Source: Paraburkholderia solitsugae
GTDB lineage: Bacteria; Pseudomonadota; Gammaproteobacteria; Burkholderiales; Burkholderiaceae
DNA: 64,000 nt
Assembly: GCF_013177695.1 (NCBI RefSeq)
Contig: NZ_WOEY01000130.1
Location: 62,001 to 126,000, forward strand
Direction of reading: 5' to 3'
The first letter of the stretch is position 1. Every line of letters starts with the position of its first letter. Shown piece by piece: positions 48,476-57,316 of this stretch. The position numbers and the translations under genes are program-made. The notes beneath the pieces were generated by a model that did not search any database, was not told where the DNA came from, and saw nothing but the letters and a program-made list of their open reading frames with translations.

Positions 48476-50218
48476 ATGTTCATCGATACTCGTACAGTTG
48501 AACACAACACAGTCATTGAAACGACGGTCTGCATTATCGGCGGAGGTGTCGCCGGTATTACGCTTGCGCGGGAGATGTCGAGGGCGGGGGTCGACACCTG
48601 TGTGCTCGAAAGCGGGGGCTTCGGGCCTGACGATGAAACCCGCGACCTCTGTCGCGGCGAGAACGCCGGACTGCCCTATTCGTTCGCGGACGGCTCGCGC
48701 AGCCGCTACTTCGGCGGCAGCAGTAATTGTTGGGGCGGCTGGTGCCGCCCGCTCGATCCGTGGGACTTCGAGAAGCGCGACTGGATCCCGCACAGTGGCT
48801 GGCCGTTCGGCCTCGACGAACTGGCGCCGTACTATGCGCGTACCCATGAACTGCTGAAGCTCGGCCCGCAGAACTTCGATCCTGCCTACTGGGAGCGCGA
48901 GATCGGGCGCCATGACGTGCGCCGCATTCCGCTTGCAACCGGCGATATGCGCGATACCGTCGCGCAGTTCAGCCCACCCGTGCGCTTCGGAAAGGCCTAT
49001 CGCGACGAGCTGTCGCGTTCGTCGCGGGTGCGCGTGTTTCTGTATGCGAATGTCCTGAATATCGACGCCGACGCTCAGGGCACGTCCATTTCGCGGCTCC
49101 AGGTGGCGACCCTCAGTGGCCGCAAGATGACGGTGGTCGCCAGGATCTTCGTGCTGGCCACGGGCGGCATCGAGAACGCGCGCCTCCTGCTGGCCTCGAA
49201 CAACGTGCAGGCGGCGGGCCTTGGCAATGCCAACGATCTGGTGGGCCGCTACTTCATGGATCACCCGCGGATGATGTGCGGCAAAGTGCGTTTTCGTCCG
49301 GGCAATGCTCGCAATAAGCTGTACGACATCAAGTATCACTATCAGAATGCCGCCGTGTCGGCGCACGGCACGAAGATATCGTCACAGTTCGCGCCGAAGC
49401 AGGAGTTGATGGAGCGCGAGAAGCTGCTGAATTCGCGCGTGTGGCTCTATTCGCGCTGGTTCGGCGAAGGAACCGCAGGGTCCGAAGCGTTGATCCACTG
49501 CAAGGAAGCGCTGCTGCAGAAGGACCAGCCGGGCCGCAGCCTGAAGACCGATGTCGCGACGATGATCGCGCACCCGCTGCACACCGTGGGCTACGGTTTG
49601 ACGCGACTCCTCCAGTGGCCGGTGCTGATCACCGACGTGACGTTGCAGGCCATCGTCGAAGCGGTGCCCAATCCCGATAGCCGGGTCACGTTGTCGGCCG
49701 ATAAGCGCGACCGGTTCGGCATGCCGCGCGTGAAGGTGGAGTGGCGTCTGGGCGAACAGGTGCAGCGCACCTTCGACAGAACGTTCGCGTTGCTCGCGCA
49801 GGAGTTGCAGATGGCCGGCATCGCGGACGTCGAACTCGATGCGCCGCTCGAAGGCCGGCACTGGCCGGCGAAGCTGGAGGGCACGTGGCACCACATGGGT
49901 ACCACGCGCATGCACGAATCGCCACGTGAAGGCGTGGTCGATCGTGATTGCAAGGTGCATGGGGTGAGCAATCTCTACGTGGCGGGCAGCTCGGTATTTC
50001 CCACCGTCGGCGCCAACTTTCCGACCATCACGATCGCCGCGCTTGCACTACGCCTCGCGGGTCATCTGGTGCGGCAACTCGAGGTGCCGGATATCGTCGG
50101 CAACGCGCGGGGCGACGCCGCCAACAGTTCGGTGATGTCGAATCAGCCGCAGCAGCCTCAAGCCGGCACCCTGCCGATCGCAGCCTCGACCTTGACGCCG
50201 TTGATGAAGGAGCAATGA
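48476..50218 (+). CDS. GMC-family FAD-dependent oxidoreductase
   Basis: This 580-residue flavoprotein has an FAD dinucleotide site TTVCIIGGGVAGITLAREMS near residue 15, GGSSNCWGGWCRPLDPWDFE (the GMC signature region), LATGGIENARLLLASNN and the C-terminal catalytic domain TWHHMGTTRMHESPREG (active-site His) with GSSVFPTVGANFPTITIAAL (second active-site residue Asn). There is no signal peptide, so it is cytoplasmic. GMC enzymes oxidise alcohols or sugars. In an EPS locus it may oxidise a sugar intermediate or lipid-linked unit. GGGAG at 48466-48470 favours ATG 48476 over the upstream GTG 48455. Confidence 0.9.
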   Translation: MFIDTRTVEHNTVIETTVCIIGGGVAGITLAREMSRAGVDTCVLESGGFGPDDETRDLCRGENAGLPYSFADGSRSRYFGGSSNCWGGWCRPLDPWDFEKRDWIPHSGWPFGLDELAPYYARTHELLKLGPQNFDPAYWEREIGRHDVRRIPLATGDMRDTVAQFSPPVRFGKAYRDELSRSSRVRVFLYANVLNIDADAQGTSISRLQVATLSGRKMTVVARIFVLATGGIENARLLLASNNVQAAGLGNANDLVGRYFMDHPRMMCGKVRFRPGNARNKLYDIKYHYQNAAVSAHGTKISSQFAPKQELMEREKLLNSRVWLYSRWFGEGTAGSEALIHCKEALLQKDQPGRSLKTDVATMIAHPLHTVGYGLTRLLQWPVLITDVTLQAIVEAVPNPDSRVTLSADKRDRFGMPRVKVEWRLGEQVQRTFDRTFALLAQELQMAGIADVELDAPLEGRHWPAKLEGTWHHMGTTRMHESPREGVVDRDCKVHGVSNLYVAGSSVFPTVGANFPTITIAALALRLAGHLVRQLEVPDIVGNARGDAANSSVMSNQPQQPQAGTLPIAASTLTPLMKEQ

Positions 50219-50257
50219 GGAACGGGCCGGTGACGGTATGCGCCCGGTGGCGTACGG

Positions 50258-51472
50258 TCACCGGCTCGGTTGAGTGGCTTCGCGCAGCGTGGGAAGCGTG
50301 TTTTCACGCGTTTCGCCGGTGCTGCCCTTCGATTCCAGCAAAGCGGTCAACGCGCTGACCATGGTTTCGACCCGGAAGCGTGCTTCGAAAGTACGGACCG
50401 CCTGAGCGCGCATGGTGGCGCGCGCGATGTCGTCGAGTTCGAGCCAGCGCAGGAGATTCTTTTCCGTACCGTCGACCGTGTCGGCGGCAACCATTCCCGC
50501 ACCGTCCGCTTCGATTTCGCGCCACACGTTGACCTTGTCGGAGATCAGCGCCGGCAGTCCACAGCCGAGCGCTTCCGCAACCGCCACGCCGAAGTTCTCC
50601 TGATGCGAGGGCAGAACGAACACGTCGCTGGCATGAAACGCGCCCCACTTGAGATCACCCTGCAGCATGCCCGGCAGACTGATGCGGTGCGCGATACCGG
50701 CTGCCTGGGCCTGGGCGCGCAGACTGGCCACCCAGCCGGCCTCGTCGGGACCCGCGATGACGAGATGTAGCGACGGGTCGCGGCTGGCGACGCGCGCGAA
50801 TGCATCGATCAGCAGATCGCAGCCTTTTTTCACGTGCACGCGGCCAAGAAACAGCACGATGCGTTTGTCGCGCAAGCCGGGCACGGCTTGCAGGAAGGCT
50901 TCGCGCAAGGGCGCGGCTTCAAGCGGCGGCACGCTCGTGCCGTACGGCACGACCTGCTCATGCGCCCGGTACAGCCAGAACGACTGACGCGCGCGGGCGC
51001 GCTCTTCCTCAGTCGTATAGATGACGACGCGTGCGTCGCGCAACACCCGGTATTCGGCCCACGGCCAGTACAGCCACTTCTTCAGATGCTTGAGCGGGTA
51101 AGCCTGTTTGAACCACGGGTCGAGCATGCCGTGCACGTACACGTAGTAGGGCACCTCGCTTTGGCGCAGCGCTTTCCATGCCGCGAAGCCGTGGTATTGC
51201 CACAAGCCGTGCACGATGACCGCGTCGAAGCGGTTCGCGTTGGCGGCGAGCCACGGCGCGAGTTGTGCGCTGTAGCTGTAGCGGCTGTTGACGGGGCCGA
51301 ACGCGTGGACCGGAAACGGAAAGGCTGCCAGGTAGGCGTCGCCGGGGGCATCGCAGGTGGCCACTTCGATTTCGTGCCCGGCATCCTGCATCGCTACGCC
51401 GCTGCGTCGCACGCCTTCAACCGGGCCGCCGGCGCGGGGATCGATACTGGCAAGCAGATGGAGGATTTTCAT
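50258..51472 (-). CDS. GT4-type glycosyltransferase
   Basis: This 404-residue GT-B protein has N-terminus KILHLLASIDPRAGGPVEGV (the GGP donor-site turn), VIVHGLWQYHGFAAWKAL, then KRIVLFLGRVHVKKGCDLLI, HLVIAGPDEAGWVASLRAQA and VFVLPSHQENFGVAVAEALG (the EX7E motif). This branch is common in O-antigen and EPS loci. Its start codon overlaps the stop of the polymerase gene by four bases (ATGA at 51469-51472), so both are translated from a minus-strand operon. Confidence 0.9.
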   Translation of the reverse strand: MKILHLLASIDPRAGGPVEGVRRSGVAMQDAGHEIEVATCDAPGDAYLAAFPFPVHAFGPVNSRYSYSAQLAPWLAANANRFDAVIVHGLWQYHGFAAWKALRQSEVPYYVYVHGMLDPWFKQAYPLKHLKKWLYWPWAEYRVLRDARVVIYTTEEERARARQSFWLYRAHEQVVPYGTSVPPLEAAPLREAFLQAVPGLRDKRIVLFLGRVHVKKGCDLLIDAFARVASRDPSLHLVIAGPDEAGWVASLRAQAQAAGIAHRISLPGMLQGDLKWGAFHASDVFVLPSHQENFGVAVAEALGCGLPALISDKVNVWREIEADGAGMVAADTVDGTEKNLLRWLELDDIARATMRAQAVRTFEARFRVETMVSALTALLESKGSTGETRENTLPTLREATQPSR

Positions 51473-52977
51473 CGGGCGAGTTTCGGTCGATTGGGGCGTT
51501 GCGTCGACGGGGTGCGCGACACGAGGGCGCCGTACGGGCGGGAGCCGGGCGCGGCGGTTGCCGCGCGGGACATGCCGAGGGCGGTGGCGAGATCGGCACG
51601 GCCCATGCCGGGCTGGATTCTGCCCGGCAATTCAGGCATGGCGGCCGGGCGCAAATGCGGTGGAGTCCGCACGCGTTTAATCCGCGCCGGCAGCGCGCGC
51701 TGCAATCGCGCGTGCGTGGCAATCATCAGGCCGAGGGCGACGCCGAACACCAGCCCTGAGAACCGCGGCCCGAGCGGATTGCCGCCGATCGACATGGCCG
51801 GCAGCCCGGCAAACAGCATGATGGCGCGTCCCAGCACCGGCAGCATGGGCGCGTCCGGAACCACCGAGCGCCAATAGCGATACGAGCAGAAGCAGACCGC
51901 CAGGGCGACGAGGGTCGCCAAAGGCATGGCGACGCCGAACAGCAATCCGCCCGCGAAGAGTTGATAGACCCAGAAGTTGTGACCCGCGGCCCATTCGTTG
52001 ATCGCGTAGAAGTCCTGCTCGCTGATCTGGCCGGCGAGGTCCGGCAGATAGACGGGGGAATAGTGATAGTAGTGGCCGTAGCCTGCGCCGAACAACAGCG
52101 TTTCCGGCGACGCCGTCACCTGGTCATACTGATCGCGCATCTCGGCGAGGCGGGTGACGGTGGTCGGGTCCTTGCCGGTGACGGTTTCCTCCGACGCGAA
52201 GATACGCTCTGTCCAGTGCTCGGCGATGGCCGGAAAGCTCAACGCCGCGATGGCGGCCACGCCGGCCAGCACGGCGCTGACGATTAGCGTGCGGGCGGCC
52301 GCGCGCCAGATCTGCCGGATCGACGGCGCGGACAGCGCCATGGCGAGCAGGAACAGCAATACGGCGCCGACCAGCAAGCTGCGCGTGACGCTCAGCAACT
52401 CGACGATCACGGTGCCGGCGAACACAGCGATCGTGAAAAACGAAAAGCGCTTGGCGACGATGAATTCGTGCAGCAGCACGCCTTGCAGCCCGAGCAAGGT
52501 CACGGAGATGATGCGGAAGCGGACGTCCTCGAGATCGCCCCCCGGCGCCGCCATGCCAGTCGTCATGCCATAGACGAAGGTGAACACGAGACAGATCACG
52601 TTGGCGAAGAACAGGGCTCGCTCGAACTGCGAGATTCTGTATTCGCTCCATGGACGGCAGGCCACCAGATAGCCCAACAGAAACAGCGCGAACGGCAGCA
52701 CAACGCGCAGGTAGTTGCCCGTGTCGTTATCCTGAATGAACTGGGCGACGATGCTGCCGAACACGCACAGCAACATGCTGAAGGTGACCACCGAGCGCAA
52801 CCGCGAGCGGTCGCGAAAGCGTGGCGCAATCAGCAAAAGGGCGAGCCCGGTGGCGACTGCCGGCACCACCAGCGCGGTCTGCGCGAAGTGGCCTACGTTG
52901 GCGTCGGTCGCTTTATAGTCCAGTGCCAGCGGTAACAGAAAAAACCATATCCAGAGCGTCGCATACTGATGGCGCAT
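51469..52977 (-). CDS. Wzy-like polysaccharide polymerase / O-antigen ligase-family protein
   Basis: This 502-residue protein has about 11-12 hydrophobic helices and one large periplasmic loop (ASPETLLFGAGYGHYYHYSP, VYLPDLAGQISEQDFYAINE), the usual Wzy/WaaL layout with a conserved aromatic and His-containing loop. It polymerises undecaprenyl-linked repeat units in the periplasm. ATG 52977 (MRHQYATLW) follows GGGGAGGAATCAGCA; the longer open frame upstream is not family-like. The C-terminal 100 residues are basic and polar. It is coupled to the following glycosyltransferase gene by an ATGA overlap. Confidence 0.8.
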   Translation of the reverse strand: MRHQYATLWIWFFLLPLALDYKATDANVGHFAQTALVVPAVATGLALLLIAPRFRDRSRLRSVVTFSMLLCVFGSIVAQFIQDNDTGNYLRVVLPFALFLLGYLVACRPWSEYRISQFERALFFANVICLVFTFVYGMTTGMAAPGGDLEDVRFRIISVTLLGLQGVLLHEFIVAKRFSFFTIAVFAGTVIVELLSVTRSLLVGAVLLFLLAMALSAPSIRQIWRAAARTLIVSAVLAGVAAIAALSFPAIAEHWTERIFASEETVTGKDPTTVTRLAEMRDQYDQVTASPETLLFGAGYGHYYHYSPVYLPDLAGQISEQDFYAINEWAAGHNFWVYQLFAGGLLFGVAMPLATLVALAVCFCSYRYWRSVVPDAPMLPVLGRAIMLFAGLPAMSIGGNPLGPRFSGLVFGVALGLMIATHARLQRALPARIKRVRTPPHLRPAAMPELPGRIQPGMGRADLATALGMSRAATAAPGSRPYGALVSRTPSTQRPNRPKLAR

Positions 52978-53259
52978 TGCTGATTCCTCCCCGTGCTGTC
53001 GATCCGCCGTTGGTCTATAGCGGACGGTCTCGCATCGGGTCATTGTGCGGGAAGAACCCCGCCTGGCGATTGCGCGCGGTCGGTTTCGTCGCCGATTGCC
53101 TGGGTTCTGGCGACAGTGGCAAGGGCGGTCCCTGCAAGATGCGCGCACACTTCCCCATGTTGTCGGTCAATGCCTTGATGTTGGCGCGCACGCACGCGTG
53201 CCGGCACCGAAGATGCAAAAAGGGACATGCGCCCGCGAATGGTGACAGGGGAGAACAAC

Positions 53260-54408
53260 ATGAAATTATTTGGCGGGGCGGGACCCGCAACGGGCAGCCG
53301 GGCCATCGAGCTGGATTTCGTGCGCGGCATCGCGATTATCATGGTGATGGGCTTTCACTTTCACGCTGTTCATACCAACAACTTCCTGATCCATATCATC
53401 GAGTACCCCCTGAAGAACTTTGGGCGTGAAGGTGTCAATCTGTTCTTTACGCTCAGCGGCTTTCTGGTTGGCGGCCTGCTGCTTCGACAGTACGCCGAAA
53501 CAGGCAACGTCGACGCAAAGCGCTTTATCATCCGGCGGATTTTCCGCATCTGGCCGGCGTATTACATCCTGATCGCCTTTCATGTGCTGGCCGGGCGCCA
53601 TCCGTGGAATACCTTTCTGGTCCAGAATCTGACCCACCTGCAGAACTATCTGGGTACCTCGATTACCCAGACCTGGAGCCTCGCGGTCGAAGAACACTTT
53701 TATCTCGTTCTGCCGGCGCTGTTGCTGATGTTCGCGCGCTGGCGCCTCGGCGCGTGGACGATTGTCGGTGTGCTCACCGGAATCTGCACGGTGGTGCTCA
53801 CCGCGCGCTGCTTCGCCGTGGCGGGCGGCAACCTGGAAGGGGCATTTGCGTACACGCAATACCGCATCGACAGTTTGCTGGTTGGTGTGATTCTGTCCGC
53901 GATCTACTGGATGAAACCAGGCGTCTATCATCAACTTGCGAAGCGCAAGTGGCTGCTGGTCGCCTGCATCGTGATGCTATGCGCGTGGCTCGCCTTTGCG
54001 ACGCCACACTTCGCGCTCGACGAAAGCATTGGTTATACGATTCAGGCGATCGGTTTCGCCGCGCTGATTGTGTTCGTGCTGGAGTATTCGGGATCGCTCC
54101 GTTCGTCGTGGGTATATCGCGGGATTGCCTGGATCGGCCTCTATTCGTACGGCATTTACCTGTGGCATTCGCTTGCGCTCGCCCCCGGCGATATGCTGAT
54201 TCGCAAAGCGACCGCCATGGGTCTTGCCCCGAGCGTGATCTGGATTGTGGCGCTCGCCGCGCAGTTCGCTTTCGCGATTGCGATTGGCTATGTCACGACC
54301 CGCGCGATCGAGTATCCGTTCCTGCGTATGCGCAATGCGATGTTCCCTGAAAAGCGCAGCAGTTCGGTGCGGGAAGAAGTACCTGTTGCGGGCGGCCAGT
54401 TGTCCTGA
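53260..54408 (+). CDS. Acyltransferase-3 family membrane protein
   Basis: This 382-residue integral membrane protein has about ten hydrophobic helices. Family signatures are IELDFVRGIAIIMVMGFHFH near the N-terminus with the conserved His, GREGVNLFFTLSGFLVGGLL, IIRRIFRIWPAYYILIAFHV (R..RI.P.Y), and TQTWSLAVEEHFYLVLPALL (the WSL.VEE.FY motif). It transfers acetyl or another acyl group from the cytoplasm to a sugar in or across the membrane. ATG 53260 has AGGGGAGAACAAC. It is a second decoration enzyme beside WcaF, so the polymer is probably acylated at two or more positions. Confidence 0.92.
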   Translation: MKLFGGAGPATGSRAIELDFVRGIAIIMVMGFHFHAVHTNNFLIHIIEYPLKNFGREGVNLFFTLSGFLVGGLLLRQYAETGNVDAKRFIIRRIFRIWPAYYILIAFHVLAGRHPWNTFLVQNLTHLQNYLGTSITQTWSLAVEEHFYLVLPALLLMFARWRLGAWTIVGVLTGICTVVLTARCFAVAGGNLEGAFAYTQYRIDSLLVGVILSAIYWMKPGVYHQLAKRKWLLVACIVMLCAWLAFATPHFALDESIGYTIQAIGFAALIVFVLEYSGSLRSSWVYRGIAWIGLYSYGIYLWHSLALAPGDMLIRKATAMGLAPSVIWIVALAAQFAFAIAIGYVTTRAIEYPFLRMRNAMFPEKRSSSVREEVPVAGGQLS

Positions 54409-54454
54409 TCACCTTCAGCCCGTGCGGCCGGCCCCGCTGCCGCTGGCTGTGGGT

Positions 54455-54469
54455 TGGCGCGTAGCGCCA
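54455..54469. repeat. Dispersed GC-rich palindrome
   Basis: TGGCGCGTAGCGCCA is the exact reverse complement of the 15-mer at 2455-2469, with G-rich flanks. It lies between convergent genes. Confidence 0.6.
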
Positions 54470-54522
54470 GCCTCCGAGGGCTCTTGCCGAGGTGGTCGTG
54501 TGTCGAACGGTGTGTTGCCGGA

Positions 54523-55713
54523 TCAGGCCATCTGCTGAAGCAAGGTCTGCTTGAATTGCCGGAGCGTATGCCGCGACAGCAGATCTTCGCGTTCCGCCGG
54601 CACGGCTTGCGGCGCGTGCGGCCACGAGGTCATCGTCTCGGTGATCGCACGGCCAATCGAGGCGGAGCTCAGGTCGCTCAGAATCGGTCCCAGCTCGCAA
54701 CGCCGGCTGAACCAGCCGATCAGTCCGTCTTCGGTTGCAATCACGGGTTTGCCGAAGCGGTATGCCTGCACGAGCACGCCGCTCATTCCATAGTGTCCCT
54801 TGTAGCCTAGCCAGACTGCGTCGCAGGCGGAGAACAGATCGCGCTCGACGTCGTTCGTAATGAACGAGTCCAATATCAGCGGTGCGGGCGTGAGGCTGCG
54901 CACATGATTACGCATGAAATGGCGCGTGCCCGCGTCCTGCTCACCGGCGACGATCAGCGTGGGCGCATGCTCCAGACGGGTCAACGCGTGGACCAGTTCG
55001 TAGATGCCTTTGCGTTCGGTGATCGAACCGTACACCAACAGATAACGTTGCGTGGGGTCCAGTCCGAGCCGCTCGCGGGCCAGCACCGGATTTTCCGCTT
55101 GCTCGTCGGGAAACGGGTCCGCAACGTAGGCGATGGCCGCGCTGGACTTCGAGGCGCTGCGCGCCGACCACTCAGGCAAGGTGGGGTCGATCGTCAGCAA
55201 TGCGCGCAGTCCGGCGGTCCGTACGGCGCGCTTGAAAAGCAGGGCCTTGATCGCATTCACGACCGGTCGATCCGGCGACTTGATGCCGACTTTGTGATGA
55301 TGGAAGGTCGAGCGCATCGTGATACCGATCCACGGCGTCTTGCCGAACGGCGAGCCGAGAAACGGCAGCCCGTAGAAGAAGTAATCGACATAGGGCACGA
55401 CCACCAGCCTGATCGGTTGCGCACGGCTGACGACCCGATGCACGCGCTTGAAATAGCGGTGAAAGCGCGAGTACTGGTTCGACTGGCGCAGCAGCCCGCG
55501 TGGCCGTTCGTCGGGATCGACGAACGCGATTTGCAGATCCGCGCGGTTCGCAGCGACGATCTGTCTGGCGAGCGGATGGTCTTCGTTGCCGGATTCCGTC
55601 GCGAGCATGCAGGGATAGCCCGCTTCCGTGCAGGCCTGCATGGTCCATTCGACATAGCGCCAGCGATGGCCGGTGAGGTTGGGCTCCACAATCAGGACGT
55701 AGTCTTGTTCCAT
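54523..55713 (-). CDS. Putative glycosyltransferase
   Basis: This 396-residue protein starts MEQDYVLIVEPNLTGHRWRY, with a GT-B-like N-terminal domain (YVEWTMQACTEAGYPCMLAT). The C-terminal half has RYLLVYGSITERKGIYELVH, APTLIVAGEQDAGTRHFM and AVWLGYKGHYGMSGVLVQAY, then RFGKPVIATEDGLIGWFSRR. The PxVYGSxxxRKG and GxSGVLxQA elements resemble a distinct glycosyltransferase branch rather than standard GT4. No strong ribosome site is seen at ATG 55713, so the start is uncertain; the long open frame upstream (to 56289) overlaps the divergent flippase gene and is rejected. Confidence 0.78.
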   Translation of the reverse strand: MEQDYVLIVEPNLTGHRWRYVEWTMQACTEAGYPCMLATESGNEDHPLARQIVAANRADLQIAFVDPDERPRGLLRQSNQYSRFHRYFKRVHRVVSRAQPIRLVVVPYVDYFFYGLPFLGSPFGKTPWIGITMRSTFHHHKVGIKSPDRPVVNAIKALLFKRAVRTAGLRALLTIDPTLPEWSARSASKSSAAIAYVADPFPDEQAENPVLARERLGLDPTQRYLLVYGSITERKGIYELVHALTRLEHAPTLIVAGEQDAGTRHFMRNHVRSLTPAPLILDSFITNDVERDLFSACDAVWLGYKGHYGMSGVLVQAYRFGKPVIATEDGLIGWFSRRCELGPILSDLSSASIGRAITETMTSWPHAPQAVPAEREDLLSRHTLRQFKQTLLQQMA

Positions 55714-55827
55714 CGATGCGGTGGTCGTCAGTGGTCGAATGCGTTGTGAAAAGGCACCCTCGCGCCGCCAGTCTGGGGGCGCTAGCGGAACAACGTTAGC
55801 ATCGGCGGCGGCAGTGGACCTGTCTAT

Positions 55828-55848
55828 TTGACCCGTTCTGTGGGTCAA
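55828..55848. promoter_or_regulatory. Perfect inverted repeat TTGACCC-N7-GGGTCAA
   Basis: Exact seven-base arms at 55828-55834 and 55842-55848 with a seven-base spacer lie between divergently transcribed glycosyltransferase and flippase genes. The left arm also resembles a -35 element. It may be a shared operator. Confidence 0.45.
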
Positions 55849-56051
55849 CGTACTAGTCCGCAATGGGTTCGGCTGAACCGGCCTAGCTGATGGCGGTTGT
55901 CGCCGATTCTCTCGCGGTAAGGTCATACATAGTATTCGATGAAAAAGCTCGCCAGCTTGCTGGTGCGACCTCACTATTTTGCGCCAGCGGCGTTTCGCAG
56001 CGATGCGTTGAATCGCTGCGTGTGGCCGATTCAGCGGCGCTCCGATTCGAC

Positions 56052-56056
56052 GGAGA
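56052..56056 (+). promoter_or_regulatory. Ribosome site deciding a TTG start
   Basis: GGAGA lies six bases before the TTG at 56063. No in-frame ATG or GTG exists between the upstream stop and the first membrane helix, so this site supports the TTG start of the flippase. Confidence 0.55.
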
Positions 56057-56062
56057 TACAGC

Positions 56063-57316
56063 TTGCGGGCGATCAGGCTTCCGGCGTTCTCAATAGCGGC
56101 CAGCTTTGGCACGAGCGCGGCGACGTGGGTGCTGTTGCAGCAGTTCACCGTGCGTGGACTCGTAGCAATCAAATTTCTTGCGATCGGCAGGATGCTCGGG
56201 CCGGCGGCGATCGGCAGCGTGAGCGTGGCCTTGCTCGCGGTGGCGATTGCCGAGGCGTTGTCTGACACGGGTCTCGCGCAAGCAGTCATTCAAGGCGAAC
56301 ATCCGCCGACGCGTTCGCAACTCGGCGCGGTGTGGACGACGCTGACCGCGCGCGGCGTGCTCATCTCGCTGCTGCTGGTCGCGCTCGCGCCATTGCTGAG
56401 CAGCCAGTTTCATCTCAACGGTTCACTGGTGCTGATTCAGCTTGCGGCGCTGCTGCCGCTCCTGCGCGGACTGGCATCGCCCACGTACTACCTCGTGCAG
56501 CGCGAGCGGCGGTTCCAGCATATTGCCGGCGTCGAAGTGGCCGCGGCATTTGTCGATTGCTCGACCGGTCTGGCGCTCGCTTATTGCGGTGCCGGGGCGG
56601 CCTCGGTGCTGATCGGCCTCGTGGCCGCTGAAAGTCTGAAAAGCGTCCTGACCTGGGCGACGATGAAACCGCGTCCTCCGATGCGCGCCGTCTGGTCGGG
56701 CATCGGTCAGTACGTGGGCTTCAGCCGCTGGATCTGGGCGAGCAGTGTGGTCAATCTGCTGCTCAACCAGTTCGACAAGGTGGTAGTCGGCAAACTGCTC
56801 GGCCCGGCGCAACTGGGCGGCTATCAGATGTCGTCGCGGCTCGCGCAGATGCTGCTTGCCGACGCCGCGATCGCCATGTCGCAATACCTGTTCCCCACGT
56901 TCGCGGCGCATCATCGCCGGAGTCCGCAGTCGGCATCGAGGCTCATCAAGCTCTACCTGCTCGTGATCGCGATGGGGTTGGCGGCGTTCGTCGAGGTGCT
57001 GAGGTGGGTCGCCGAGCCGCTCTTCTCGTTGATTCTCGGCGCGGCCTGGCTGCCTGCGGTACCGCTGTTCAGAATTCTGGTGATCAATATGGCAATCGGC
57101 GCGTTGATCGCCGTGCTGGTCGCTTATCTTCGCGCGGTGGGTGACGCGAAGGCAACCGTGCATGCGTCGCTGATTCAGGTCGTTGTGCTGGTGGTCAGCG
57201 TGCCGCCGGCGGTTCATTGGTGGGGAGTGACGGGCATTGCCTGGTCCATGACGTTTGGCCTGGGTTGCGCCGCGGCGTGGATGCTTTTCAGGACCCTGAC
57301 TGCAAGGGTTCCATGA
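56063..57316 (+). CDS. Wzx-like polysaccharide flippase
   Basis: This 417-residue member of the polysaccharide-transporter (MATE/MOP) superfamily has about 12 hydrophobic helices. The N-terminal part reads TWVLLQQFTVRGLVAIKFLA and AIGRMLGPAAIGSVSVALLA. SDTGLAQAVIQGEHPPTRSQ and LLNQFDKVVVGKLLGPAQLG are typical conserved loops. It moves lipid-linked repeat units to the periplasm for Wzy. The start is a TTG at 56063, supported by GGAGA. Its stop overlaps the start of the next glycosyltransferase gene (ATGA at 57313-57316). Confidence 0.87.
   Translation: MRAIRLPAFSIAASFGTSAATWVLLQQFTVRGLVAIKFLAIGRMLGPAAIGSVSVALLAVAIAEALSDTGLAQAVIQGEHPPTRSQLGAVWTTLTARGVLISLLLVALAPLLSSQFHLNGSLVLIQLAALLPLLRGLASPTYYLVQRERRFQHIAGVEVAAAFVDCSTGLALAYCGAGAASVLIGLVAAESLKSVLTWATMKPRPPMRAVWSGIGQYVGFSRWIWASSVVNLLLNQFDKVVVGKLLGPAQLGGYQMSSRLAQMLLADAAIAMSQYLFPTFAAHHRRSPQSASRLIKLYLLVIAMGLAAFVEVLRWVAEPLFSLILGAAWLPAVPLFRILVINMAIGALIAVLVAYLRAVGDAKATVHASLIQVVVLVVSVPPAVHWWGVTGIAWSMTFGLGCAAAWMLFRTLTARVP

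Larger units (their letters stand above)
55714..56062. other. Divergent region upstream of the flippase gene
   Basis: There are 349 bases with no supported gene. An inverted repeat at 55828-55848 sits in it. Several overlapping frames are shadows. Confidence 0.5.

Noticed and set aside
54523..56289. 588-codon extension of the glycosyltransferase at 54523-55713
   Set aside because: The extra N-terminal 192 residues are not family-like and would overlap the divergent flippase.
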